DNA of 64,000 nt from contig CATZLI010000009.1 of the NCBI GenBank assembly GCA_958421275.1, positions 1 to 64,000 on the forward strand, written 5' to 3'. Under the pieces are notes generated by a model. That model had not been told where the DNA came from. It saw only the letters and a program-made list of their open reading frames with translations, and ran no database searches. The DNA comes from an uncultured Collinsella sp. Its GTDB lineage: Bacteria; Actinomycetota; Coriobacteriia; Coriobacteriales; Coriobacteriaceae. The translations under genes were made by a program, and so were the position numbers. Below are positions 18,545 to 26,260 of this stretch, piece by piece. The stretch's first letter is position 1; each line of letters begins with the position of its first letter.

Positions 18545-18608
18545 CGTGGATAATCTCCCACTTTGACTTTGAGGCCGTCACCGAGCCAAAAACGGGAGAT
18601 TATCCACG
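18545..18608. repeat. Palindromic repeat GTGGATAATCTCCC, copy upstream of fic
   Basis: Arms CGTGGATAATCTCCC (18545-18559) and its exact complement (18594-18608). The inner flanks CCCACTTTGA and GCCAAAAACGGG are shared with the copy at 19984-20047, so the two copies are in direct orientation on either side of fic. Confidence 0.85.
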
Positions 18609-18714
18609 TTCATTTTGGATGACCCCCTTGTACCAAGCCGAGCTCCATGGTCAAGTAATAACGACTTCTCATCATTAGATTGTTTACATGAATTCTAATA
18701 ACTATTTAATCCTT

Positions 18715-18758
18715 AAACTCGTTATTAGAATTGATATGATTAGCCTAATAACGAGTTT
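18715..18758 (+). promoter_or_regulatory. Probable fic promoter with palindromic operator
   Basis: Perfect 14-bp inverted repeat AAACTCGTTATTAG / CTAATAACGAGTTT (18715-18728 and 18745-18758). A -10 box TATGAT sits between the arms at 18735-18740 and a TTAAAC -35 candidate overlaps the left arm. A further partial half-site CTAATAAC is at about 18694. The layout suggests a repressor, perhaps the wHTH domain of the Fic protein itself. Confidence 0.6.
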
Positions 18759-18784
18759 CCGGCACTAAAGATATGGAGGGCGCG

Positions 18785-19957
18785 ATGCAAATCGAGGAGA
18801 ACGGCCAGGGAACGCTCCGCAATAATCTATCGGGGAAATTGGCTTACTATTCGTTTTTTCCAACGCCCTTGCAATCATTGAGGCAGCTAAACCTCACCGA
18901 GGAAACCTATCGCACGCTTTCCGCATGCTCACGAAAGCTTGGAGAGCTTGAAGGCATGCTCTACTTTGTTCCCAACGCCGACATGTATCTGACAATGTAC
19001 GTGCGCAAAGAAGCACTCCTTTCTTCGCAAATTGAGGGAACCCAGTGCACGTTTGACGACCTACTTAGTCCATCGCAAACACAACTCCATCATAAAGATG
19101 TCGCAGACGTCGTGAATTACGTCCGTGCTGTCGACCGCGGCGTAGAACTGCTCAAAAAGATGCCCTTGTGCACGAGACTTCTTAGGCAAGTTCATGCGGT
19201 CCTGCTGGACGGAGTGCGCGGAACGGAGAAGAATCTAGGCGAACTGCGCTCCTCACAAAACTGGATTGGCCCCTCAGGCTGCACCATTGCAACCGCATCG
19301 TTTGTCCCTCCAAACATTGAAGATTTGAGTAACACGCTCCAGGACCTCGAACGCTTTATCAATGAGCCTCAAGTCGAAATGGATCCGATTGTGCGGGCGG
19401 CGCTCGTCCATTACCAATTTGAAATTGCCCATCCATTCCTAGACGGAAACGGTCGCCTGGGCAGGCTTCTCATTACACTTATGCTCATCAATGATGGCGT
19501 TCTTCATTCTTGCTTGTTCTATCCATCGTTCCAGTTCAAGAAAAATCGAAGCGAGTACTACCGGCAACTCACATCCGTAAGGGAGAGAGGCACTTACGAG
19601 GAATGGATAGAGTTTTTCTGCAACAGTCTTCTCGAGAGTGCGGAGGACTCGGTAGGGTCTTTAAAAAACCTTGTTGACCTCCATAACCGTTCCACAGCAA
19701 CCATTACCGAAAATCTCGGAAGGACTGCTGCAAACGGGCAAAGGCTGTTGGGCATTCTTGAAGAGCACCCCATCGTCGACACCGCATTCATCGCTGTCCA
19801 ACTCGATATCGGCAGGAGTACCGCGAGCTCGCTCGTCAAATCATTTGAAGAATTGGGTATCCTCCGTCCGCTCGACGAGTCAAGACAGAGATACCGGCAG
19901 TACGGGTATGAAGAGTATCTTTCGATTCTCAGGGAAGACGCCGAGCCGATTAGATAG
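18785..19957 (+). CDS. Fic-domain protein with C-terminal winged HTH
   Basis: Predicted AMP-transferase: Fic proteins modify target hydroxyls with AMP from ATP. The catalytic motif HPFLDGNGRLGR is complete (His near residue 216), and the N-terminal inhibitory motif SSQIEG (about 80-85) identifies a class II, self-inhibited enzyme. The C-terminal 70 residues (RLLGILEEHPIVDTAFI, then GRSTASSLVKSFEELGIL) form a winged HTH. The 390-aa layout Fic_N-Fic-wHTH is a common chromosomal form. ATG at 18785 follows GGAGGG; the ATG four codons earlier lacks a site. The gene and its upstream are noticeably AT-richer than the neighbours and are bracketed by direct copies of one repeat, consistent with horizontal acquisition. 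Confidence 0.93.
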   Translation: MQIEENGQGTLRNNLSGKLAYYSFFPTPLQSLRQLNLTEETYRTLSACSRKLGELEGMLYFVPNADMYLTMYVRKEALLSSQIEGTQCTFDDLLSPSQTQLHHKDVADVVNYVRAVDRGVELLKKMPLCTRLLRQVHAVLLDGVRGTEKNLGELRSSQNWIGPSGCTIATASFVPPNIEDLSNTLQDLERFINEPQVEMDPIVRAALVHYQFEIAHPFLDGNGRLGRLLITLMLINDGVLHSCLFYPSFQFKKNRSEYYRQLTSVRERGTYEEWIEFFCNSLLESAEDSVGSLKNLVDLHNRSTATITENLGRTAANGQRLLGILEEHPIVDTAFIAVQLDIGRSTASSLVKSFEELGILRPLDESRQRYRQYGYEEYLSILREDAEPIR

Positions 19958-19983
19958 GCATCGCAACCCAGGCAAATTAAAGC

Positions 19984-20047
19984 GAGCGTGGATAATCTCC
20001 CACTTTGAGCCTGCACACAGGCCAAAAACGGGAGATTATCCACGCTC
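19984..20047. repeat. Palindromic repeat GTGGATAATCTCCC, copy downstream of fic
   Basis: 18-bp arms at 19984-20001 and 20030-20047, a little longer than in the upstream copy. Same orientation as 18545-18608. It begins 27 bases after the fic stop and may also act as its terminator-like 3' end. Confidence 0.85.
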
Positions 20048-20057
20048 ATTCCTGAGT

Positions 20058-20088
20058 AGTCATTTATGAACGTCCCCAATGACTAGTC
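20058..20088. repeat. GTCCCCAA-family palindromic repeat
   Basis: AGTCATTTATGAACG followed by TCCCCAATGACTAGTC, a 31-base unit matching those at 16610-16690, 26089-26142 and 56655-56685. It directly precedes structured element copy 2, as the 16610 copies precede element copy 1. Confidence 0.85.
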
Positions 20089-20095
20089 CGGCAAC

Positions 20096-20311
20096 GCCGA
20101 TGTTTCGGCAACGACAGCGAGCGAGCCGCATTCGGAGCAAGACGACGCCGCAGGTAGAGAACGGACAGCGAGCGGGTCGCATTTGAGACAAGGTGACGTG
20201 AAACGAAAGGGCGCTGACCTTCTGGTCGCGCCCTTGAAGTTGAACGTCAGATTGTCCAAATGCGGCCCGCGCAGCGTCGAGCAGTTACGGCGTTTGGTAA
20301 AACGCCGTAAC
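20096..20311 (+). ncRNA. Candidate structured RNA or ssDNA element, copy 2
   Basis: Same layout as 16702-16867: leader GCCGATGTTTCGGCAACGAC, outer stem (20174-20185 with 20257-20268), middle stem GTGACGT/ACGTCA, apical hairpin capped by GACC-TTCT-GGTC (20207-20235), linker GCGCAGCGTCGAGCA, final 12-bp hairpin (20284-20311). It has an extra 50-base insert ending in a duplicated ACAGCGAGCG. The outer stem is different in sequence from copy 1 but equally paired. The last base of the final hairpin is the first base of the pyrE stop codon. Confidence 0.6.
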
Positions 20312-20991
20312 TAACGTGCTCCGTACTGCTCGTAGTAGGCGTCGATGGCGGCCTTGAGCTCGTCATCGATGACGACCTTGCCATCGATCTCGTGGTTGTA
20401 GAGGGTCTCGACGACCTCGGCCATGGAAACGATGCTCGCGACGGGGAAACCGTACTTGGCCTCGATCTCCTTCTGCGCGGTGGTCACGCCGCCCTTGCCG
20501 ACCTCCATGCGGTTGAGGGACACGATCAGGCCCTTGATTTCGACGTCGGCAGCAGCCTTAACCTTGGGATAGGTCTCGTCGATGGACTTGCCGCTGGTGG
20601 TGACATCCTCGACCATGACCACGCGATCGCCGTCCTGGGGCTCATAGCCCAGCAGGTTGCCCTTGTCGGCGCCGTGGTCCTTGGCCTCCTTGCGGTCGCA
20701 GCAGTACTTGACCTCCTTGCCGTACAGCTCGTGGTAGGCAATTGCGGTCACGACGGCCAGCGGAATGCCCTTGTAGGCCGGCCCAAACAGCACGTCAAAA
20801 TCGTCGCCAAAGTTATCGTGGATGGCCTGGGCGTAATACTCGCCCAGCTTCTTGAGCTGATAGCCCGTCACGTAAGCGCCGGCATTCATAAAGAACGGAG
20901 ACTGACGGCCGCTCTTGAGCGTAAAGCTGCCGAACTTAAGGACGTCGGACTCAACCATAAACTTGATGAACTCTTGCTTGTAAGCCTCCAT
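20311..20991 (-). CDS. pyrE: Orotate phosphoribosyltransferase
   Basis: Adds the ribose phosphate of PRPP to orotate to make orotidine 5'-monophosphate in pyrimidine synthesis. The PRPP-binding signature VVMVEDVTTSGKS is intact; FGSFTLKSGRQSPFFMNAG is the family's N-terminal substrate motif, and DRKEAKDHGADKG the flexible catalytic loop. 226 aa, normal length. ATG at 20991 follows GAGAGGAG. It is a single gene here; pyrF and other pyr genes are not adjacent. Confidence 0.95.
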   Translation of the reverse strand: MEAYKQEFIKFMVESDVLKFGSFTLKSGRQSPFFMNAGAYVTGYQLKKLGEYYAQAIHDNFGDDFDVLFGPAYKGIPLAVVTAIAYHELYGKEVKYCCDRKEAKDHGADKGNLLGYEPQDGDRVVMVEDVTTSGKSIDETYPKVKAAADVEIKGLIVSLNRMEVGKGGVTTAQKEIEAKYGFPVASIVSMAEVVETLYNHEIDGKVVIDDELKAAIDAYYEQYGAR

Positions 20992-21217
20992 GCGGGCTCC
21001 TCTCGTAATCGCGTACGTGCCTTCCAGTTTAGCGCAGGCAGGGCGTCGATGTGGGCGCGCTTTGGGGCCACGGCATTCTGTAAAGGCTTTGTCAGAGGGA
21101 ATGGTTTTCCGAACAATGGGGTTGACATGTCAAACCCCCTCATCAAGAATACGGGCGGATTAAAAAGGGGTACGAGATACCCAAAGCGCGCTGCGCTCAG
21201 CCTTTAGGAGGTGTGCC

Positions 21218-21289
21218 ATGGAAGGCAGTCCTAGTCGAAAAACCTGCATGTCGCCCTCGGCACGCCGCGAGGACTCCGCACACGCATAA
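21218..21289 (+). CDS. Candidate leader peptide of mgtA (23 aa)
   Basis: ATG at 21218 has a near-perfect TAGGAGG six bases upstream, as strong as that of mgtA itself. The 23-residue product begins MEGSPSRK and ends ARREDSAHA: short, with two prolines, a cluster of charged residues (RRED) and no hydrophobic segment. It ends 141 bases before mgtA. In Salmonella and E. coli the leader peptide MgtL, also beginning with Met-acidic residues and proline, couples ribosome stability at low Mg2+ to mgtA expression. The resemblance is in position and composition, not in sequence, so the role is a hypothesis. Confidence 0.5.
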   Translation: MEGSPSRKTCMSPSARREDSAHA

Positions 21290-21315
21290 ACGCCACCGGC
21301 AGATCGTCAACCCCC

Positions 21316-21342
21316 CCACAAAGGTGCCTGTCCCCTTTGTGG
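21316..21342. repeat. CCACAAAGG palindromic repeat in the mgtA leader
   Basis: Stem CCACAAAGG / CCTTTGTGG with loop TGCCTGTCC. An inverted copy with two differences is at 36395-36420. In the mgtA leader it would form a strong hairpin between the short ORF and mgtA, but there is no T-run after it. Confidence 0.75.
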
Positions 21343-21430
21343 TGGTTCGTGAGCTTGACGTGAGCGACATCTAGGTTTTTTGCAACTCAATACGATACGT
21401 ACGCTAACTCCCTTCAACAAGGAGGACCCT

Positions 21431-24199
21431 ATGCTGATGCTCAAAACCGCCACGGTTCTCGAAGCCATCTCCAAGCGCCGCCGCACGGCGCGCCCTGCCG
21501 CTCGCACCGGCCTGTCCAAGAACACCATATTCGCCGCCACCCATAGCGCCGAGGACGCTCTCGTACTGCTTGACGCCACGGCAAACGGCCTCACCGCCGA
21601 GCAGGCAACCGAGCGCCTGGATGCCGCCGGCCCCAACACCATCGAAGCGCCGACCAAGACGCTCGCCCGCCGCATCGCCGACGCGTTCATCGATCCCTTC
21701 GCCGGCATCCTCGCCGCGCTCGCGCTGGTCTCACTCTACATCAACGTGCTCGCCGTGCCCGAGCCGCAGCGCGACCCCTCCACGGTCATCGTCATCAGCA
21801 TCATGCTGCTGGTATCGGGCGGCATGAAGTTTATCCAGGAAGCCCGCAGCGGCAATGCGGCAGATGCCCTCAAGGACCTGGTCTCCAACACTTGCACCGC
21901 CCTGCGCGACGACGAGCGCATCGAGATCCTCTTCGACGAGCTCGTCCCCGGCGATGTGATCCGCCTCTCTGCCGGCGATATGGTGCCAGCAGATGCCCGC
22001 GTCATCACCGCGCGCGACCTGTTTGTCATCGAGTCCGCACTCACCGGCGAGAGCGAGGCAGTCGAGAAGACCGCTGCCGTCACCGTCGTCGAGGGCGCCG
22101 ACGGCTCCGCGCTGCCACTCTCTGCCTGCAAGAACATCGTCTTTACCGGCACCTCCGTGCAAAACGGCACCGCCATGGCGCTTGTCGTTGCCACCGGCTC
22201 GGACACCTACCTGGGCGGCATCGCCAAGATACTCAACGGGCGCGGCGAAAAGAGCGCGTTTGACCGCGGCGTCTCGAGCGTCTCCATGTTGCTCGTACGC
22301 CTCATGCTCGTTATGGCGCCGGCCGTCTTTGCCATCAACGCCGCCACCAAGGGCAACGTCATCGACGCGCTGCTGTTCGCCACGAGCGTGGGCGTGGGCA
22401 TCACGCCGCAGATGCTCCCCGTCATCGTGACCACGAGCCTGTCGCAGGGCGCCAAGGACCTCGCCCGTCGCCAGGTTATCGTCAAGGAGCTGCCGGCGAT
22501 TCAAAACCTGGGCGCCATGGACGTCCTGTGCTGCGACAAGACCGGCACCCTCACCGAAGACCGCATCGTGCTCGAGCGCTACCTCAACACCGATGGCAAC
22601 GAGGACGCGCGCGTGCTGCGCCATGCGTTTTTGAACAGCTTCTTCCAGACCGGCCTCAAAAATCTTATCGACCTGGCCGTAATCGACCGTGCCGATGTGA
22701 CACCCTCGACCGTCGCACCCGATTCCATGCTGGGCCAGAGCCTGCGCGACCGCTACACCAAGGTCGACGAGGTTCCCTTCGATTTCTCGCGCCGTCGCCT
22801 GAGCGTAGTTGTCGCCGACGCCCAAGGCAAAACCCAGATGGTTACCAAGGGCGCCGCCGAGGAAATGCTCGAGATCTGCTCCTTTGTCGAGATCGATGGC
22901 ATCGCTCAGCCGCTCACCGACGAGAAGCTCGCCCAGATTCGCAAGCAGATCGCCGGACTTAACGCCGAGGGCCTACGCGTAATTGCCGTGGCGCAGAAGA
23001 CCAATCCGCGCTGCGTGGGCGAGTTTGGCATCGCCGACGAGTGCGACATGGTGCTGATGGGCTTTTTGGCCTTCCTCGATCCGCCCAAAGCAAGTGCCGC
23101 GGGCGCCGTCGCCACCCTCGAGGCCAAGGGCGTGGCGGTCAAGGTCCTAACCGGCGACAACGACCGCGTCGCCGCCACCGTCTGCGAGCAGATTGGTATC
23201 GATGCGAGCAACGTCTTGCTCGGCTCCGAGATCGATGCGCTCGATGACGCCGAACTTGCCGAGCGCGCCGAGAAAACCCACCTCTTCGCCAAGCTCTCGC
23301 CGCTGCAGAAGGCGCGCCTGGTACGTGTCATGCGCGAGATGCTCGGCCACACCGTGGGCTTTATGGGCGACGGCATCAACGACGCCGCCGCCATGCGTGC
23401 GAGCGATTGCGGCATCTCGGTCGATTCGGCCGTCGACATTGCCAAGGAATCCGCCGATATCATCTTGCTTCAGAAGGACCTGGGCGTGCTCGAGCGCGGC
23501 ATCATCGAAGGCCGCCGCACTTACGGCAACCTGCTCAAGTACCTCAAGACCACGGTGAGCTCCAACTTTGGCAATGTGCTGTCCGTGACCGTCGCGAGCC
23601 TGTTCTTGCCGTTTTTGCCCATGAGCGCCCTGCAGCTGGTTCTGCTGTCGCTGGTCTACGAGATCGTGTGCATCGCACTGCCGTGGGACACCGTCGATGA
23701 CGCCTGGACTGCCCGCCCGCGTGCCTGGGACGCCGCGTCCATCAAGGGCTTTATGCTCGAGCTGGGCCCCGTGAGCTCGCTGTTTGACATCGTGACCTTC
23801 GCCGCGCTCTTCTTTGTCGTGTGCCCCGCCGCCGTGGACGCAAGCTGGTCCGAGCTTGCCGCCGCGGGCGACGTCGCGGGTATGGCGACCTTTGCTGCGC
23901 TCTTCCAGAGCGGCTGGTTTGTCGAGTCCATGTGGTCGCAGACACTCGTGGTCCACATGTTGCGCTCCCCGCATCTGCCGAGCCCGCGCGACCACGCCGC
24001 GCCCGCATTGTGCGTTCTTACCGTGCTGGGCCTGGCGCTCGTCACCTGGCTGCCGGCAAGCCCCATCGCCGATGCGCTCGGCCTCATGCCGCTGCCCACG
24101 AGCTTTTTTGGGCTGCTCATTGGCATCGTTACCGCCTATATCGCGCTCACCCAGCTGGCAAAGCGCCGCTACATTGCCCGCCACGGCGAGCTGCTGTAG
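21431..24199 (+). CDS. mgtA: Magnesium-importing P-type ATPase MgtA
   Basis: P3B-type ATPase that moves Mg2+ inward across the cytoplasmic membrane at the cost of ATP. In order: a cytosolic N-tail, first TM pair, actuator domain with SALTGESEAVEK, the TM4 segment, phosphorylation motif CCDKTGTLTED, nucleotide domain with KGAAEEML, hinge with GDGINDAAAMRASDCGISVD, and a C-terminal set of six membrane helices. 922 aa, full length. ATG at 21431 has GGAGG five bases upstream. It has its own long leader (see 21122-21430). The gene lies alone, ending at a convergent hairpin. Confidence 0.96.
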   Translation: MLMLKTATVLEAISKRRRTARPAARTGLSKNTIFAATHSAEDALVLLDATANGLTAEQATERLDAAGPNTIEAPTKTLARRIADAFIDPFAGILAALALVSLYINVLAVPEPQRDPSTVIVISIMLLVSGGMKFIQEARSGNAADALKDLVSNTCTALRDDERIEILFDELVPGDVIRLSAGDMVPADARVITARDLFVIESALTGESEAVEKTAAVTVVEGADGSALPLSACKNIVFTGTSVQNGTAMALVVATGSDTYLGGIAKILNGRGEKSAFDRGVSSVSMLLVRLMLVMAPAVFAINAATKGNVIDALLFATSVGVGITPQMLPVIVTTSLSQGAKDLARRQVIVKELPAIQNLGAMDVLCCDKTGTLTEDRIVLERYLNTDGNEDARVLRHAFLNSFFQTGLKNLIDLAVIDRADVTPSTVAPDSMLGQSLRDRYTKVDEVPFDFSRRRLSVVVADAQGKTQMVTKGAAEEMLEICSFVEIDGIAQPLTDEKLAQIRKQIAGLNAEGLRVIAVAQKTNPRCVGEFGIADECDMVLMGFLAFLDPPKASAAGAVATLEAKGVAVKVLTGDNDRVAATVCEQIGIDASNVLLGSEIDALDDAELAERAEKTHLFAKLSPLQKARLVRVMREMLGHTVGFMGDGINDAAAMRASDCGISVDSAVDIAKESADIILLQKDLGVLERGIIEGRRTYGNLLKYLKTTVSSNFGNVLSVTVASLFLPFLPMSALQLVLLSLVYEIVCIALPWDTVDDAWTARPRAWDAASIKGFMLELGPVSSLFDIVTFAALFFVVCPAAVDASWSELAAAGDVAGMATFAALFQSGWFVESMWSQTLVVHMLRSPHLPSPRDHAAPALCVLTVLGLALVTWLPASPIADALGLMPLPTSFFGLLIGIVTAYIALTQLAKRRYIARHGELL

Positions 24200-24275
24200 C
24201 AAGTAGACGGAAAACACCCTGCCAGCTGCCGTTGCCACTACCACAGCTGCCGCCGCCGCAGTCTATCCCCCCAGC

Positions 24276-24342
24276 AGTTGCGGTGAAATAGTTCCTGTTT
24301 AAAGCCCCGTGACTTTAATTTAGGGACTATTCCACCGCAACT
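24276..24342. repeat. 20-bp-arm inverted repeat between convergent genes
   Basis: Arms AGTTGCGGTGAAATAGTTCC (24276-24295) and GGGACTATTCCACCGCAACT (24323-24342) pair at 18 of 20 positions. It lies between the ends of mgtA and the LuxR-type gene and could end both transcripts, though T-runs are weak. It looks like another dispersed palindrome family (single copy in this window). Confidence 0.7.
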
Positions 24343-24356
24343 TATTGGAGGATTAG

Positions 24357-25900
24357 CTAGTCCTTGGGCGTCCAGGACCAGAAGAAGTTGATAAGGGCTA
24401 CACGCGAGGCGGTACCGGCCTTTTTGTTGATCGAAGAAATGTGGCGATAGAGCGTGGAGCGCGAAAGGAAGAGCGTTGTGGCGATGTCCTGAACGCTCTG
24501 GTCCGAAACGACCAAGACCTCAAGAATATCGCGCTCGCGCTCTGTAAGCCCAAAGGTGACGACGAAAGCATCGAGGCGCTCATCTGACGTGAGCTCCGCT
24601 GCCTCCACGGGCACGGAGTCGGAGCACGTGGGCGCAAGATCCCCACCAAGATCATCGGTGGCAGGTGCCAGCTCGCCCCGTATCACGGCGTCATCGGCTC
24701 GTTGCCCCAACTGTCCCAGCAGCGTAATCGCAATGCCCACAAACATCACGAGCGCCGCGCCGACCGCAGCCAGCACGTTTTGACTCGAGATGATCGCCAC
24801 TGCCGGCGCCGTCACGAACATCGAGCACACGTTGTTGACGACGCGACCCATGCACGGCCAAAAATATGACCAGCGCGCATAAAGCGAGACGGCGGCATAT
24901 TTTGTGGTAAAGAACACCACAAAGAAGCCTGAGCCCAGATAAAAGATGATCGTGGCAGCAAGCTCGTTGCCGCCATTGCCATCGACGATGAGCACAAAGA
25001 ACGAAAGCGTGGACAACATGGCGGCGCATGTCATGCCGATATTCATATACGAACGACCGTGCAGGTCAAATAGGACGCCAGCGGCCAACGAGCTCACGAC
25101 AAGCAGTAGGCGCGGCCAGTCACCCAAATCAACGGCTCCGACAGCATGCAAGGTCGTGAGGCCAGCGTTGAGAGCGGCGAATACGCCGGAAAGATACACC
25201 GTCGCCACGGTCAGGCGAACTACGGCGCGGCGGAATGCCGCCTTTGCCTTGGGATCGTCTTGCCACTTGGCGCCATATTCCAAAGCATCTACCGAAAGTC
25301 CGGCAACGCTGGGTTCAAAGTTGGGATCGGACTCGTCGCGCAGTTTGGCGCGTCGGGCACCGTGGAGCAACGCCACCTGCACGATCGCACAGACAACCAG
25401 AACAGCCTGCTGAGGAATACCGACAGGCATCACCATGTGGTTGAACACCTGTACCAGAACGCCCATGGCATAGGAAAGTGCTGCGGCGCGCGCCAAGCAA
25501 GGCGTCCGCGCAAAGCGCCGCGCAAAGTTTGCGTGAGCAGTCGATCCGCAGTAGCCCAGCGCGCAGCACGCCACCAAACCTCCGGCAATTATTACCTCAA
25601 CCTGAACCGCCATAATCAACAGCAGCAATGCCGCCACCAGCAAAACGCCCGTGACGTCACTCGTTGCGTCGATGGCATGGGAACGGTGATAATACAGAAT
25701 GGGACGCACAAAAAGCCAATCACGCTCGCGCCGAGGACAAGGCTCTCATAAATAACGACCTCGTTCGGAGACACGAACTCGGCCATGCGCACATCAAAGA
25801 GATACTCGCACGCCAAAAACGTGAAGGAGAACAGCGCCAGGCATATAATCTCCCGAATGCCCCGACGCAGATATGCGGTTGTGTCTCCCATGCCCCTCAT
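24357..25900 (-). CDS. Membrane-anchored LuxR-type regulator, reading frame broken by a -1/+2 shift at a T5 run
   Basis: The C-terminal 70 residues are a LuxR HTH (FGLTERERDILEVLVVSDQS, then IATTLFLSRSTLYRHISSIN), after a large membrane domain of about 10-12 helices. This fusion type is expanded in Coriobacteriia. The 450-aa frame begins at GTG 25709 in the middle of a helix with no ribosome site. The preceding frame (ATG 25900) encodes two more helices (IICLALFSFTFLACEYLF and VVIYESLVLGASVIGF) and stops at 25616. One extra T in the run of five (25710-25714) would join them as ...SVIGFF-VRPILYYHRS..., about 514 aa. This could be a sequencing error, a real pseudogene or slippage-based switching. 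Confidence 0.75.
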
Positions 25901-26260
25901 GGTTAACCCCCGGCCGCTCAATTGTCTGGAATTCCATTTTAATAAAGAACCAATCTCAATATCGAAGCCGAGCTCGAAATGCTGCAAATTTGACCCCAGC
26001 CGTTCACATCACGCCGCGATTTTTAGCCGCATGGACCAGAAGGGACACGCGCGACCTCTAGCTCGACAAGGAGTGTCTCCAACTACCGCTCATTTAAGTA
26101 CGTCCCCAATGAGTGGCCGAAGAACGTCCCCAACGACTAGTCAAAAATGGGCCATGTGTCCCAGTTGTGGAGACTCCTTGAGCCGTCTGGGTATCGCGAA
26201 GGATCGCGCACTCCCCCATCATCAAAAGTGACACACGCTACCAGTTGATGGGAGGCAGCC
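25901..26260. other. Intergenic region between LuxR-type gene and zinc-ribbon cluster
   Basis: 360 bases between divergent genes; no credible gene. It must hold both promoters, but I see no confident boxes. The right half carries two direct copies of the GTCCCCAA repeat (listed). Confidence 0.6.
26089..26142. repeat. Two degenerate copies of the GTCCCCAA repeat in tandem
   Basis: GCTCATTTAAGTACG + TCCCCAATGAGTGG and AAGAACGTCCCCAACGACTAGTC lie side by side in the same orientation. The first copy has compensating changes at its ends (GCTCATT with AATGAGT instead of AGTCATT with AATGACT). Confidence 0.8.

Larger units (their letters stand above)
18203..18784. other. Intergenic repeat-rich region between PTS EIIA and fic
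   Basis: About 580 bases with no credible gene. It holds four separate repeat units (18406-18465, 18478-18509, 18545-18608 and 18715-18758, each listed) and turns strongly AT-rich from about 18650 to 18770, just before fic. Open frames through it consist of repeat sequence and are spurious. Confidence 0.7.
21122..21430 (+). promoter_or_regulatory. Promoter and long leader of mgtA
   Basis: TTGACA (21122-21127), 17 bases, then AAGAAT (21145-21150) predicts a transcript starting near 21157, leaving about 270 bases before the mgtA ATG. The -35 box sits in a palindrome (GGGGTTGACATGTCAAACCCC region, 21118-21138). The leader holds small hairpins near 21168-21200, a well-formed short ORF (21218-21289) and a repeat hairpin (21316-21342). 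I do not find the conserved core of the M-box magnesium riboswitch. Long leaders with translated short ORFs control mgtA in enterobacteria; a similar role is inferred. Confidence 0.55.

Noticed and set aside
18277..18561. Small minus-strand ORF of about 94 codons between PTS EIIA and fic
   Set aside because: It is made almost entirely of dispersed repeats (18406-18465, 18478-18509) and has no ribosome site.
16840..20311. Integron attC sites (GTT...AAC hairpins)
   Set aside because: The GTTGCGG/CCGCAAC hairpins are short and symmetric without the bulge pattern of attC, and there is no integrase or cassette array.
21157..21430. M-box (ykoK) magnesium riboswitch before mgtA
   Set aside because: The conserved GAGGCTCC and downstream core are not found; the AGGAGG here is a ribosome site for the short ORF.
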